A DNA stretch of 64,000 nucleotides, taken from assembly GCA_964390715.1 (NCBI GenBank), contig CAYMIM010000013.1, positions 1 to 64,000 of the forward strand. Direction: 5' to 3'. A model generated the notes under the pieces. It ran no database searches. It had not been told where the DNA came from and saw nothing but the letters and a program-made list of their open reading frames with translations. Positions 6,715 to 15,332 of this stretch are shown here, piece after piece. Each line of letters opens with the position of its first letter. The stretch's first letter is position 1. The DNA is from JACOVP01 sp964390715. GTDB taxonomy: Archaea; Nanobdellota; Nanobdellia; SCGC-AAA011-G17; UBA489. Both the position numbers and the translations under genes were made by a program.

Positions 6715-8355
6715 TTAGTTGAAGCCGAAAATGCCGGTGATGGTCTTCCAGATTTTTTCCAAGAAGTTCAAGCTGTTCACACATATACCATTGCGTGATT
6801 CATTGCTTTCACATTGGTAGTTGTTCTCAGCTTCGTCGCCATCAGCTTTCTGGTCTTGCATCTTCTTTGTCAGCGCATCACAGTACATGGAAACGCCATC
6901 AATACTGACGCGTGTTCCTACAGGGACTGCGCCATCGCCTTCAACAATACAAGAGCCTTCTTGCTTTGAATTCTTTGCCTTGGTTTTCCTGGTTTTTGTT
7001 TTGTCTGTTACTTCTTTGGCGTCTACATAGTCACCAACACGCTTAACGGCGCGGTCAGCAATACCATTGTTGTAGCCAACTAAGACTCTTTGTTGTTGTT
7101 CATCCTTTTCATAGAGAATAATAGGGTATCCTACTTCTCCTGGCACGATACAGAATTCATTTCCTGCAGTTTTGTCTTTCGTGCCGTCGTTTCTAGGTAA
7201 AGCCTTCCATCGGTAGACTTCAGCTTCAATGCGCGTCAAAACTTTTTGGAAAGCTTCGTAATGAGTCATGCCTTCTGCATAGTGTTTCTCCGCGTCATCA
7301 ACTTGGTTGTTTTGCAACAGCAGCAAAGAGTTATAGGCGTTGATCTGTGCTAACAAAAGTTCTTTCTGTGCTAGGCGTACGTCGCTTTCAAAAGAAGCTA
7401 CATTAATCTTGTTATAGGTAATAAATGCTTGGACTTCAGCTTCCCAAGTTCCTTTGCCCGGAGTATAAGGTCCGATAAGATTAAGGTTCTTGCTTCTAAG
7501 CAACATCACTAAAGCGTCAGCGACTTTGTCTTCATCAATAGTGAAGGCTAGATAGTCTTCTCTGCCAACATTTTTCGCTAAGACAACTACTTGGTTGAAT
7601 AAAACTTCTGATCTGGTTTTGTCTTTAGGTGTAAGTGCTTTAGCGGCAGTTAAACCATTGACGTCAACAACAGTTCTGTCATAAACAGTGGTGCCTAATA
7701 TAGTTTTATCTTCTGCTGAAGGTTCTACTAGAGCAAAAACACCATCTGCATTCTTGACATCGCCAGTAACAGTTTGTTCAACACGTGCTACTGCGCTAGT
7801 TTTTGTTACCACAGTGCGGTCATCTGTACCATCGCCATAAGCGTTTTCATTAGCTTTGGAAGCTACACCTGAACCTTTTGTCGGATAAGCTACTCCATCA
7901 GCTGCCACAGTATCACTGATACCGGTAGACGCATAACTCATGCTAAAACGTTCACATGCTTGCGCGTCACTCATAGGTTTAGGTGGTTGAATTTCACCAG
8001 GACATGCGTCAAACGCACAATTGTATTTACCATTTCTGCTGACATAAGTTTTTCCATCGTCACATAATTTGACATCGTCAGTACAGACAGCAGATTCTTT
8101 ATTCTTTCCTTGCGTACCTAAATAGGTAACACTAACACCCGTGCTTACTTGGGCGGTCTGGCCTTTAGTCAGCCAAAAAGTTGCCGGATCAGCATACCGT
8201 GTTTCTGGAGGTGCCAAATCTACTCCATTTGTAGGCGCTCTCATTCCTTGCTTATCTTCCCCTAGAACAGGATCACTAGCTGCTAAGGTATATGTCGGTA
8301 CTATTGCAAAAACTAACAATAATACCATAAACAAACTTTGAATAATTTGTTTCAT
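6715..8355 (-). CDS. Large secreted protein of unknown function
   Basis: 546 aa from the ATG at 8353-8355, which has GGAGG 9 nt upstream; an in-frame ATG further up at 8382 lacks this. Residues 1-26 are a Sec signal peptide (MKQ, hydrophobic core, TLAA cleavage region). The mature part begins with a Cys-containing segment and continues with long helical and Thr-rich stretches. It has a few scattered Cys pairs near the C-terminus and ends in an amphipathic FLEKIWKTITGIFGFN. No transmembrane anchor is clear. A minus-strand TATA (TATATATAAAG, about 8425-8436) lies 70-80 nt upstream, leaving a leader of about 50 nt. I do not recognise the family. Confidence 0.75.
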   Translation of the reverse strand: MKQIIQSLFMVLLLVFAIVPTYTLAASDPVLGEDKQGMRAPTNGVDLAPPETRYADPATFWLTKGQTAQVSTGVSVTYLGTQGKNKESAVCTDDVKLCDDGKTYVSRNGKYNCAFDACPGEIQPPKPMSDAQACERFSMSYASTGISDTVAADGVAYPTKGSGVASKANENAYGDGTDDRTVVTKTSAVARVEQTVTGDVKNADGVFALVEPSAEDKTILGTTVYDRTVVDVNGLTAAKALTPKDKTRSEVLFNQVVVLAKNVGREDYLAFTIDEDKVADALVMLLRSKNLNLIGPYTPGKGTWEAEVQAFITYNKINVASFESDVRLAQKELLLAQINAYNSLLLLQNNQVDDAEKHYAEGMTHYEAFQKVLTRIEAEVYRWKALPRNDGTKDKTAGNEFCIVPGEVGYPIILYEKDEQQQRVLVGYNNGIADRAVKRVGDYVDAKEVTDKTKTRKTKAKNSKQEGSCIVEGDGAVPVGTRVSIDGVSMYCDALTKKMQDQKADGDEAENNYQCESNESRNGICVNSLNFLEKIWKTITGIFGFN

Positions 8356-8678
8356 TGTTCTTTCCTCCATAATAATATTCATGATGCACTCAACCTTTGA
8401 TTAGAAGACTAAGAAGATGGGACTTTATATATACTTTACGTGGGCTTGAAAAGCGAAAGAAGAGAATTCTTGGTCCATTCATGAAAAAAGAGAGAATAAC
8501 AAGGCCCTTTAAGAAAAAGAGGAGGATGGAGAGAGAGAATAAAAGAAGTGAAAAAATATGCTAAGAAAGAAAAAATGCCAAATACACCACAATCTTTATA
8601 AAGATGGTCAGAAACCTCAAAAATGAATGAGAAAAAGGAACAAGCTTTTTTCTCGGGTGAGATACCATTAAGCCATTA
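8356..8678. promoter_or_regulatory. Divergent promoter region between the secreted protein and the Pop5 superoperon
   Basis: It holds the minus-strand TATA of the secreted-protein gene (about 8425-8436) and a plus-strand TTTATAAA at 8595-8602. From the latter, transcription of the Pop5-exosome operon would begin near 8620, leaving a leader of about 50 nt. A short plus-strand frame at 8481-8564 (27 codons, very basic) has no convincing promoter or SD. The rest is purine-rich with no evident gene. Confidence 0.5.
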
Positions 8679-8990
8679 ATGCCCAGTCTTCGTGAAAAAA
8701 AGCGGTACCTCCACTACGAGGTTACTGGTGATGGCAGCCTCTCAGCTGAGGATATCAAACACGCAGTTCATGAAGCCATACAAAAGTTTTTGGGCGACTA
8801 TGGCTGTGCTCAAGCGGGTATCCAGTACATTGAGAACACCGATAAGCAAGGCATAATCAAAACAAATGTCAAGCAAGTCAATCAAGTAAAAACCGCGTTG
8901 GCTTTAATCAAAACAATAAAAAATCAGAATGTCATGATTGCAACAACAAAAATTTCAGGCATGATCAACAAGGTCAAAAGGAGGAAGTAA
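8679..8990 (+). CDS. rnp2: RNase P protein component 2 (Pop5)
   Basis: 103 aa from the ATG at 8679. The N-terminal PSLREKKRYLHYEV is the family signature, and the fold is RRM-like. The true start may be an ATT at 8667-8669. That choice adds IKPL before MPSLREKK, as in longer Pop5 homologues, and places GGGTGA (8655-8660) exactly 6 nt upstream. The ATG at 8679 is 18 nt from that SD, and an in-frame TGA at 8658 excludes anything earlier. First gene of the superoperon with psmA, SBDS and the exosome. Confidence 0.93.
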   Translation: MPSLREKKRYLHYEVTGDGSLSAEDIKHAVHEAIQKFLGDYGCAQAGIQYIENTDKQGIIKTNVKQVNQVKTALALIKTIKNQNVMIATTKISGMINKVKRRK

Positions 8991-8995
8991 GAACA

Positions 8996-9715
8996 ATGCA
9001 AGGCTCAGACGAAAGTTCACATCAGGCTATGGGGTATGATCGTACCAGTATTATGTTCAGTCCAGACGGACGTTTATTGCAAGTAGAATACGCGAAGAAA
9101 ACAGTTAAACAGGGAACAACTAGCGTAGGTATTGTTTGCAAAGATGGTGTCGTCCTAATTGCGGACAAACGAGTCACAGAAAGATTAGTAGTTCCAAAAT
9201 CCGTCGAGAAAGTATTTCAGATCGATGAGCATATCGGCGCGTCAGTGTCTGGTATTTTAAGTGATGGTCGTATCTTGATTGAGAAAGCGCAAGTCATGGC
9301 GCAGCAGCATCGCATGACTTACAGCTCTCCGATTTCAACAGAAAGCTTAGTCAAGGAAATCTGTAATTTAAAACAGCTCTACACGCAAGTGGGTGGTGCT
9401 CGTCCTTTCGGTGTCAGCATCATGTTTATTGGTCACGGCGAAGATCCTCACCTATTTATCACTGATCCAACAGGCATTTTCCTGGAATACAAAGCGACAG
9501 CCATGGGTGAAGCGGAAACAGAAGTCAAGGACATGCTCAATAAAGAGTACAAAGAATCACTCTCTATTCAAGATGGTTTAAAGCTGGCAGTCAACGCGTT
9601 GAAAAAAGCTTTAGGCAAAGACTTCAGTGCTGATCGTTTGGATGGAGCGTATATTAGTTCAGATGACAAGCAGTTTAAGCGATTCAAGAAAGAAGATTTC
9701 CTCAAAGTGAAATAA
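8996..9715 (+). CDS. psmA: 20S proteasome alpha subunit
   Basis: 239 aa outer-ring subunit. The N-terminal gate region with YDRTSIMFSPDGRLLQVEYA (residues 14-33) is the alpha-type signature. QGTTSVGIVCKDGVVLIADK follows, lacking the free N-terminal Thr of beta subunits. It starts 5 nt after Pop5, with AGGAGG inside the Pop5 3' end as SD. The beta subunit is at 42.2 kb. The Pop5-PsmA-SBDS-exosome order is conserved in archaea and links tRNA and rRNA processing with protein turnover. Confidence 0.96.
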   Translation: MQGSDESSHQAMGYDRTSIMFSPDGRLLQVEYAKKTVKQGTTSVGIVCKDGVVLIADKRVTERLVVPKSVEKVFQIDEHIGASVSGILSDGRILIEKAQVMAQQHRMTYSSPISTESLVKEICNLKQLYTQVGGARPFGVSIMFIGHGEDPHLFITDPTGIFLEYKATAMGEAETEVKDMLNKEYKESLSIQDGLKLAVNALKKALGKDFSADRLDGAYISSDDKQFKRFKKEDFLKVK

Positions 9716-9716
9716 C

Positions 9717-10415
9717 ATGACAGATGTTACTAGTGCGGTAGAAGCGAGAATCAAGCGACAGGGAAAGCAGTATGAAATTCTTGTCGATTGTGATAAAGCC
9801 TTGGCCTTCAGGCAAGGAAAAAAAATCGCGCTGGATGAGATCATGGTCACCAATGAAATTTTCAATGAAGCGAAGCGCGGTATAAAACCCGCGGAGAAAG
9901 AGTTGCTTGCTGCGTTCAGCACAACTGATGCGCAAAAAATTGCTCTCATCATTCTCAAGGAAGGAGAAATCCAGCTCACGCAAAAGCATCGTGAAAAAGA
10001 ACGCGAAGAAAAACGAAAACGCATCATTAACATTATTCATAGACAGGCTATCGACGCGAAAACTGGCTTCCCGCATCCGCCAGCGCGCATTGAGGCGGCC
10101 ATGGAGCAAGCGCGTGTCAAGATTGACGAGAACAAAAGCGCGGAAGATCAGGTAGAAACCATCATGAATGCGCTCAAGGTTATCATCCCTATCAAATTCG
10201 AAACACGTCTGTTGGAAATCAAGATCCAGCCGCAATACGCGGGAACCGCTTTCAGGACATTGAAGAAATACAAGTTAATCAAGAATGAATGGTTAAATGA
10301 TGGTTCACTGCTCGGTCAGGTCGAAATTCCAGCGGGCTTACAAGAAGAATTGTTCGCGGAATTAAATAAGATTACGCAAGGTTCTGTTGAAAGCAAGATT
10401 CTCAAAACAACATAA
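9717..10415 (+). CDS. sdo1: Ribosome maturation factor SBDS (Sdo1)
   Basis: 232 aa. Three-domain SBDS layout: the N-terminal FYSH domain (VEARIKRQGKQYEILVDCDKA onward, residues 7-90), a helical middle domain with HREKEREEKRKRIINIIHR, and a C-terminal ferredoxin-like domain. It releases the anti-association factor aIF6 from 50S subunits with EF-2-type GTPases in studied systems. It begins 1 nt after the psmA stop. Highly conserved and unambiguous. Confidence 0.96.
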   Translation: MTDVTSAVEARIKRQGKQYEILVDCDKALAFRQGKKIALDEIMVTNEIFNEAKRGIKPAEKELLAAFSTTDAQKIALIILKEGEIQLTQKHREKEREEKRKRIINIIHRQAIDAKTGFPHPPARIEAAMEQARVKIDENKSAEDQVETIMNALKVIIPIKFETRLLEIKIQPQYAGTAFRTLKKYKLIKNEWLNDGSLLGQVEIPAGLQEELFAELNKITQGSVESKILKTT

Positions 10416-10428
10416 GGAGTTAAAGAAA

Positions 10429-11169
10429 ATGGAAACAATAGAAAATAAGAAGATTGTTGTTCCTGGCGAAGTCCTAGCGACAGGCATGGATTTTTTGCCA
10501 TCCTCAGGAACCTACAGAGATAAAGAAAAAATAATCTCAACATTTGTTGGATTAACAAACGTTAGCGGTCGTGTTATTCGAGTCATACCTTTGCGTGGCC
10601 GATACATCCCAAAGAGAGATGACACAGTTATTGGAAATATTATGGACATGACTTTCAGCAACTGGTTCATCGAGATGAACTGCGCGAATATGGGTGTGCT
10701 CTCAGTAAGGGAAATCAGCGAGTTTGTCGAACGTGGCGCGGACTTGGCGGATTATTTCTCATATGGAGATCATATAGTGTGCAAGATCAGCAAAGTCACT
10801 CGTTCGTCTGTCGATCTGACCATGCGTGGTCCAGGGCTAAGAAAATTGGGTCCAGGAAAATTAATCACAGTCGATGCGGCGAAGGTGCCAAGAATTATAG
10901 GCAAGCAAGGAAGCATGATCACTATGATCAAAGACAAAACAAATTGCAGAATTGTCGTTGGTCAAAATGGAACTATCTGGATCCAAGGCGCGCCAGAAGA
11001 TGAAATGGTTGCGGCAGAAATTATCTACAAGATCAACCAAGAATCACATCATGAGGGCTTGACGGAAAAAATCGCGATCCTCCTAGAAAAGAAAGCCAGT
11101 AAGAATAAGCCTCTGCAAAAAGAAGATGAAGAACCTATGATGGAGCGTGGAAGACATGAAACGGAATGA
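10429..11169 (+). CDS. rrp4: Exosome RNA-binding subunit Rrp4
   Basis: 246 aa from the ATG at 10429 with AAGGAG 9 nt upstream; an earlier in-frame start at 10387 lies inside SBDS and is rejected. N-terminal domain (VVPGEVLATGMDFLPSSGTY, residues 9-28), S1 domain (about 60-140), then a KH domain with the IIGKQGSMITMIKDKT loop. Rrp4 forms part of the cap that feeds RNA into the Rrp41/Rrp42 ring. A Csl4 gene is not seen here. Confidence 0.95.
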   Translation: METIENKKIVVPGEVLATGMDFLPSSGTYRDKEKIISTFVGLTNVSGRVIRVIPLRGRYIPKRDDTVIGNIMDMTFSNWFIEMNCANMGVLSVREISEFVERGADLADYFSYGDHIVCKISKVTRSSVDLTMRGPGLRKLGPGKLITVDAAKVPRIIGKQGSMITMIKDKTNCRIVVGQNGTIWIQGAPEDEMVAAEIIYKINQESHHEGLTEKIAILLEKKASKNKPLQKEDEEPMMERGRHETE

Positions 11170-11854
11170 TGGAAGAGCTCCAGATGAGCTTCGCAAGATG
11201 GAAGCTAAAACAGGTATTATCAAGCGCGCGGATGGCAGCGCTATGTTTAGAATAGGAGAAACTATTGCCTACGCGGCAGTCTATGGTCCTAGAGAATTAC
11301 ACCCTAAATTTTTGCAGAATCCAGAAAAAGGATTACTGCGATGCAACTACAACATGATGGCTTTCTCAGGTTCAGGAGATCGTGTCAGACCAGCGCCCAA
11401 TAGACGTTCACGGGAGATTTCACTCGTTATTCAAAAATCGTTGGAGCCAGTTTTAGATTTGACTGCCTATCCAAACGCGGTTATTGATATTTTTATTGAG
11501 TTAGTCCAGACCGACGCGGGCACTAGATGCGCTGGTATCTGCGCTGCCGCTATGGCTTTGGCTGACGCGGGAATTCCCATGAAAGACTTGGTCTCCGCGT
11601 TGTCCGTCGGTTACCTGCGAGATGAGATAGTTGTAGATCTCAATGGTGAGGAAGACATGAATGAAGGCGCGACAGATATTGCCATCGCTTGTTTGCCTGG
11701 ATCAGGAGAAATTTCTCTGCTGCAGGTAGATGGAGAAATCAAGAAAGAAAGTTTACTGAAAGCTTTAGAAAAAGCCAAAGAAGCCGCGAAGAAAGTCGCG
11801 GACGTGCAACGAAAAGCGTTGAAGGAGAGATACCATGACAAAAACGATGCGTGA
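11156..11854 (+). CDS. rrp41: Exosome catalytic subunit Rrp41
   Basis: 232 aa RNase PH-fold 3'-5' phosphorolytic subunit. The ATG at 11156 is preferred over the GTG at 11147 because of a GGAG at 11141 and the typical MKRNDGRAPDELR start. Active-site landmarks are the GSGDRVRPAPNRRSREIS stretch (phosphate-binding arginines) and the TDAGTRCAGICAA segment with EGATDIAIA near the end. It overlaps Rrp4 by 14 nt and Rrp42 by 20 nt, so the three exosome genes are translationally coupled. Confidence 0.96.
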   Translation: MKRNDGRAPDELRKMEAKTGIIKRADGSAMFRIGETIAYAAVYGPRELHPKFLQNPEKGLLRCNYNMMAFSGSGDRVRPAPNRRSREISLVIQKSLEPVLDLTAYPNAVIDIFIELVQTDAGTRCAGICAAAMALADAGIPMKDLVSALSVGYLRDEIVVDLNGEEDMNEGATDIAIACLPGSGEISLLQVDGEIKKESLLKALEKAKEAAKKVADVQRKALKERYHDKNDA

Positions 11855-12617
11855 TCACATTGTCACATTGCTGGAAAAAGAGATACGTGAAGATGGCAGA
11901 AAGCCACTGGAATATCGCAAGCCAATCAAGGTAGAATATGATATCTCACCAAAATCAGCTGAAGGCTCAGCGCGGGTTACTATCGGCGAAACTATTGTAC
12001 TCGCGGGTGTCAAGCTGGAAGTGGGAGAACCATTCCCAGACACGCAAGATGAAGGTAACTTGATGGTCAACGTTGAATTAACTCCCTTGAGTAATCCAGA
12101 ATATGAGCTTGGTCCTCCAAATGTAGTTGCGATTGAATTAGCGAGAGTAGTCGATCGCGCGTTGCGTGAAGGTCATGCGTTAGACACAAAAAAATTGTGT
12201 ATCAAAGAAGGAGAAAAAGTATGGACAGTTATTGTCGACTTGTATCCAATCAACGACGCTGGCAACTTGTTCGACGCGTTTTCATTGGCTGCTATGGCCG
12301 CGATAAAGAACGCGTGTTTCCCAACCTTCGACAAGAAGACGGAAAAAATTGACTACAAGAAAAAAACAAAAACACCATTGCCTTTGCTGCATGCGCCTTT
12401 GGAAGTGACTGTGGTCAAGATTAACAACAAGCTCATGCTGGATCCTACCATCGAGGAAGAAAAAGAATTGGATGCTCGTTTGACTGTGGGTGTGCTGGAA
12501 AACGGCGTGATTTGTGCTATGCAGAAGGGTGGACCAAAAGCTTTAACTAGCGATGAAATTAGCAAAATGATTGACCTAGCTGTAGAGCATACAGCAAAGC
12601 TCAGAAAGTTGTTATAA
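11835..12617 (+). CDS. rrp42: Exosome non-catalytic subunit Rrp42
   Basis: 260 aa RNase PH-fold partner that alternates with Rrp41 in the hexameric ring and shapes the RNA path. REDGRKPLEYR, ITIGETIVLAGVK-like (here VTIGETIVLAGVKLEVG), and the DAGNLFDAFSLAAMAA block match the family. The start at 11835 has GGAG 7 nt upstream; a second ATG at 11847 is possible. It ends 10 nt before rpoK. Confidence 0.95.
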   Translation: MTKTMRDHIVTLLEKEIREDGRKPLEYRKPIKVEYDISPKSAEGSARVTIGETIVLAGVKLEVGEPFPDTQDEGNLMVNVELTPLSNPEYELGPPNVVAIELARVVDRALREGHALDTKKLCIKEGEKVWTVIVDLYPINDAGNLFDAFSLAAMAAIKNACFPTFDKKTEKIDYKKKTKTPLPLLHAPLEVTVVKINNKLMLDPTIEEEKELDARLTVGVLENGVICAMQKGGPKALTSDEISKMIDLAVEHTAKLRKLL

Positions 12618-12627
12618 GGCCATTCCC

Positions 12628-12828
12628 ATGAAGTACACAAAGTATGAAGAAGCTCGATTGATAGGTGCTCGCGCGCTGCAGATCGCCATGGGCGCTCCAA
12701 TCATGCTGAAAACTACTCCAGAGCTCTTGAAAAAAATCAAGTATAGCCCAATCGAGTTAGCGAAAATGGAATTCAAAAGCGACGTTCTTCCCATAACTAT
12801 CAAGCGTCCACTCCCAACCAAGGAGTAA
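12628..12828 (+). CDS. rpo6: RNA polymerase subunit Rpo6 (RpoK)
   Basis: 66 aa. KYEEARLIGARALQIAMGAP (residues 5-24) and the C-terminal ELAKMEF with ITIKRPLP are the RpoK/omega/RPB6 signature. The subunit folds around the C-terminus of Rpo1 and stabilises the enzyme. It follows Rrp42 by 10 nt, a position often held by eL43/RpoP in other archaea. In many archaea rpoK lies near rps2; here uS2 is 1.5 kb downstream, with two extra genes between. Confidence 0.93.
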   Translation: MKYTKYEEARLIGARALQIAMGAPIMLKTTPELLKKIKYSPIELAKMEFKSDVLPITIKRPLPTKE

Positions 12829-13082
12829 TTTTTCTTTTTCTTATGTTCTGACGAAGCGACAGTGTGAACACTCCACAAGAAAAGTTTTTCGTAAGTGTAG
12901 TTCCAAATACCGCTACAAAAATGAGAAAAAATACTTTTTTGTAACCTCTCTTCAAAATACACACACTAACACCACTCTAAAATGAAAAATAACTAGTCCA
13001 TCTGTTCAGGAGTTCTAAAAGTTTTTAAAGACGAAAGGGGAAGCTCAAATATAGCAAAGTTATACCATGGAGGTGTTTGCCA
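12829..13082 (+). promoter_or_regulatory. Superoperon terminator and promoter of the MscS-like gene
   Basis: Directly after the RpoK stop is a pyrimidine tract (TTTTTCTTTTTC, 12831-12842), a likely terminator. The rest is AT-rich with no supported gene. A TTTTTAAAG (about 13022-13030) could be the TATA for the next gene, leaving a leader of about 30 nt that ends in GGAGGTG (13069-13075). Confidence 0.45.
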
Positions 13083-13754
13083 GTGGTAGGCATATTACAA
13101 GAAACAAGTTCCGCAATTATTACCCCGTTAGGGATGATATGGCAATCTATAGCAAATCAGTTGCCCGGCTTAGTCGGCGCGATTGTTGTGCTCATTTTAG
13201 GTTGCTTTGTCGCCGTGATTTTAGGACACGCAGTTCGCGTAATCCTGGAAAAATTACGTGTAGATGAGTATGTGAGAAAAGCTCACTTGACCAAAACAAT
13301 AGGTCACACGCATGTTCCAGCAGCAGCAGGAGAGTTATTCAAATGGTACATTATCATTCTCTTCTTGCAACAAGTTGTTGACATGGTTAAGCTTGGTCAG
13401 TTAAGTGATTTGTTACGAACATTCGTTCTCTGGTTACCAGATGTTATCATTGCTATTGTAGTATTCTTATTCGGTCTTGCTGTAGCTAACTACGTCAAGA
13501 TGAAGACAGAAGAACACAGTAGACAAAAAGGTACAAAGGCGGCTGGATCGATCTTAAAGGTTGTTATCATCATCATGGTGATCATCGTTGCCTTGAAACA
13601 GATCGGTATTGATGTCTCAATTTTAGAAAGCACTTTCCTCTTAATTATTGGTGCTCTCGCGGTAGGAATCGCTCTTGCTCTAGGAATAGGCATGGGTCTA
13701 GGCTTACGCAAGGAATCTGAGAACATTGTATCACAGATCAAGAAGAACTTCTAG
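13083..13754 (+). CDS. Membrane protein with MscS-like conserved TM helices
   Basis: 223 aa from a GTG at 13083, chosen because GGAGGTG lies 7 nt upstream; the TTG at 13077 is too close. Four or five hydrophobic helices: about 12-42, 76-95, 105-130, 150-170 and 180-200. LPGLVGAIVVLILGCFVAVILG and LPDVIIAIVVFLFGLAVANYVK have the form of the conserved TM helix in small-conductance mechanosensitive channels. The C-terminal beta domain of true MscS is missing and the chain ends in a Gly/Ala-rich helix and a basic tail. Probably a channel or channel accessory protein. Confidence 0.8.
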   Translation: MVGILQETSSAIITPLGMIWQSIANQLPGLVGAIVVLILGCFVAVILGHAVRVILEKLRVDEYVRKAHLTKTIGHTHVPAAAGELFKWYIIILFLQQVVDMVKLGQLSDLLRTFVLWLPDVIIAIVVFLFGLAVANYVKMKTEEHSRQKGTKAAGSILKVVIIIMVIIVALKQIGIDVSILESTFLLIIGALAVGIALALGIGMGLGLRKESENIVSQIKKNF

Positions 13755-13800
13755 TTCTTCCCTTTCTTTTTTTCTTTTACTCTTTCTTTAAATTTTTAAC
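13755..13800 (+). terminator. Pyrimidine-rich terminator
   Basis: A T/C tract directly after the stop codon, including T7 and several T3-T5 runs, ending in AATTTTTAAC. It is typical of archaeal termination. The next gene has its own TATA. Confidence 0.6.
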
Positions 13801-13874
13801 CCATTCTTTTGACCTTTTCACTGACAAGAATTCTTCAGGAAAAGATTTAAAAGAGGTTATCTCTACAAGAAAGT

Positions 13875-14333
13875 ATGAAACTAGAAGTTATTATAGATCA
13901 AATGTCTGAAAAGGATATTGAGAGGATAATAGTTATAGGTTTACAAACACCAGAGTTTAAAACTGGAACAGAAGCTCAACAATTTTATAGTAATCAAACA
14001 CTTAAAAGATGGGTCACAGATAAAAATGGCGTCACTCTGGTTGCAAAAATAAAAGAAAAAATAGTTGGCTTTGCTCTTGGTTACTATATGGCTGGACCAA
14101 ATGACGGTTATCTTAATTGTGTTGTAGTGTTACCAGAGTATCAAAGAAGATCTATCGGTAAAAGACTATTACAAGAAGCTTTGAGTCAATTTGAAGCAAG
14201 AGGAAGGTGTAATCACGTTTTTTGCGTAGTTAAGGCAAGTAATCCAAGCGCAGTTGATTTTTTTAAAGGACAAGGTATGCAAATTGGTGAAACATTTAGA
14301 TATGTAGAAGTTATGCTCCCATTAAACAAGTAA
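13875..14333 (+). CDS. GNAT-family N-acetyltransferase
   Basis: 152 aa. The acetyl-CoA site is VVVLPEYQRRSIGKRLLQEA (the Q/R-x-x-G-x-G/A motif A, residues about 88-106), followed by the NPSAVDFFKGQGM motif B. The layout is close to RimI-like enzymes, but the substrate cannot be read from sequence. A TATA (GATTTAAAAG, about 13843-13852) is about 27 nt before the ATG. It is more AT-rich than the flanking ribosomal genes and lies between rpoK and rps2, so it is probably an insertion. Confidence 0.87.
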   Translation: MKLEVIIDQMSEKDIERIIVIGLQTPEFKTGTEAQQFYSNQTLKRWVTDKNGVTLVAKIKEKIVGFALGYYMAGPNDGYLNCVVVLPEYQRRSIGKRLLQEALSQFEARGRCNHVFCVVKASNPSAVDFFKGQGMQIGETFRYVEVMLPLNK

Positions 14334-14386
14334 TTTTTAGATGACTCAGAGTTAACTTTATAAACCCTCGATCGTGTTTTCTCTTC

Positions 14387-14989
14387 ATGCCAGAAGAACA
14401 ACAGTTCCTAGTTCCTTTAGACACCTATCTCAAGGCGGGACTCCATATTGGAACAAAGTTCAGAACCAAATACATGGCTCCTTTTATCTACAAAATCCGT
14501 CCAGATGGTTTAGCGGTCCTCAATATTCAAGAGATCAACAGGCGTATCAATCTCGTCACAAAATTCGTTTCCAAGTTCCAGCCAAATGAAGTTATCATCG
14601 TTGGCAAGCGAGAAAATGGCTGGAAAGCGATCCACGCGTTCTCCAAGGTGACAGGCATTCGTAATTATGCTGGCTCGTATCACGCGGGTGTGCTAACTAA
14701 TCCACAACTAGAAGAGTTCACGGAAATCAAAGTCTTGCTCTGCACAGATCCATGGCCAGACAAAGACGCTGTCCGTGACGCGGTAAAAACTGGCGCGACT
14801 GTTATCGCTTTATGTGACACCAATAACGAATCAAACTATATTGATATTGTCGTTCCTTGCAACAACAAGGGAAAAAAGAGTTTAGGTTTATTTTTCTGGA
14901 TTTTAGCTAAAGAATACATGAAAAATCGCGGTTTAATCAAGACTGATGAAGAATTACCTGCGAAAATAGAAGACTTTATTGAAGAATAG
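14387..14989 (+). CDS. rps2: Ribosomal protein uS2
   Basis: 200 aa small-subunit protein. AGLHIGTKFRTKYMAPFIY, ILNI-type VLNIQEINRRI and the NYIDIVVPCNNKGKKSLGL region with its Asp-Asn block are family hallmarks. A TATA (CTTTATAAAC, about 14354-14363) is 26 nt before the ATG, so it is leaderless. It is encoded downstream of rpoK in the conserved relative order. Confidence 0.96.
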   Translation: MPEEQQFLVPLDTYLKAGLHIGTKFRTKYMAPFIYKIRPDGLAVLNIQEINRRINLVTKFVSKFQPNEVIIVGKRENGWKAIHAFSKVTGIRNYAGSYHAGVLTNPQLEEFTEIKVLLCTDPWPDKDAVRDAVKTGATVIALCDTNNESNYIDIVVPCNNKGKKSLGLFFWILAKEYMKNRGLIKTDEELPAKIEDFIEE

Positions 14990-15041
14990 CTCTAATGGAG
15001 TAGTAAGATAGATTTATAAGTTCTAAAATAGTTGTAAAAAT

Positions 15042-15332
15042 ATGGTTCGTGTAGTTGAAAAATCTCTAGAAGAAAGAGCACAAGAAGAAAAATGTGAACA
15101 ATTGGCAGAGATTGCTAGACAAGTGGTAGGACAACCTTTACTAGTTGCCAAATTGGTTAATGTTCGTATTAGTGATCCTCATGATAATAAGACTGCGATT
15201 TCTGTAGATCCATATGGAAATGTGGTTAGGGTATTTGACCAAAAATATTTTGATATTGCTATGCGACTTGCGACGGCGTATGAAGAAAAATTGAAAGGTC
15301 AAAAAGAGTTCACTGTTAAAAAGGACTATTAG
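15042..15332 (+). CDS. Hypothetical protein, 96 aa
   Basis: The N-terminal half is a charged helix. The C-terminal half, with VNVRISDPHDNKTAISVDPY and a final helix, looks like a small alpha/beta domain. A TATA (GATTTATAAG, about 15009-15018) lies 26 nt upstream of the ATG. Its stop overlaps the convergent gene by 4 nt. No family is recognised. Confidence 0.65.
   Translation: MVRVVEKSLEERAQEEKCEQLAEIARQVVGQPLLVAKLVNVRISDPHDNKTAISVDPYGNVVRVFDQKYFDIAMRLATAYEEKLKGQKEFTVKKDY

Noticed and set aside
8481..8564. 27-codon basic frame upstream of Pop5
   Set aside because: No TATA at the leaderless distance and no SD; composition follows the purine-rich background.
9702..10235. 177-aa minus-strand frame opposite SBDS
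   Set aside because: SBDS on the plus strand is unmistakable. The antisense frame has no SD, promoter or family.
12612..12962. 116-aa minus-strand frame over rpoK
   Set aside because: It runs antisense to a conserved RpoK gene and its terminator, and shows no recognisable domain.
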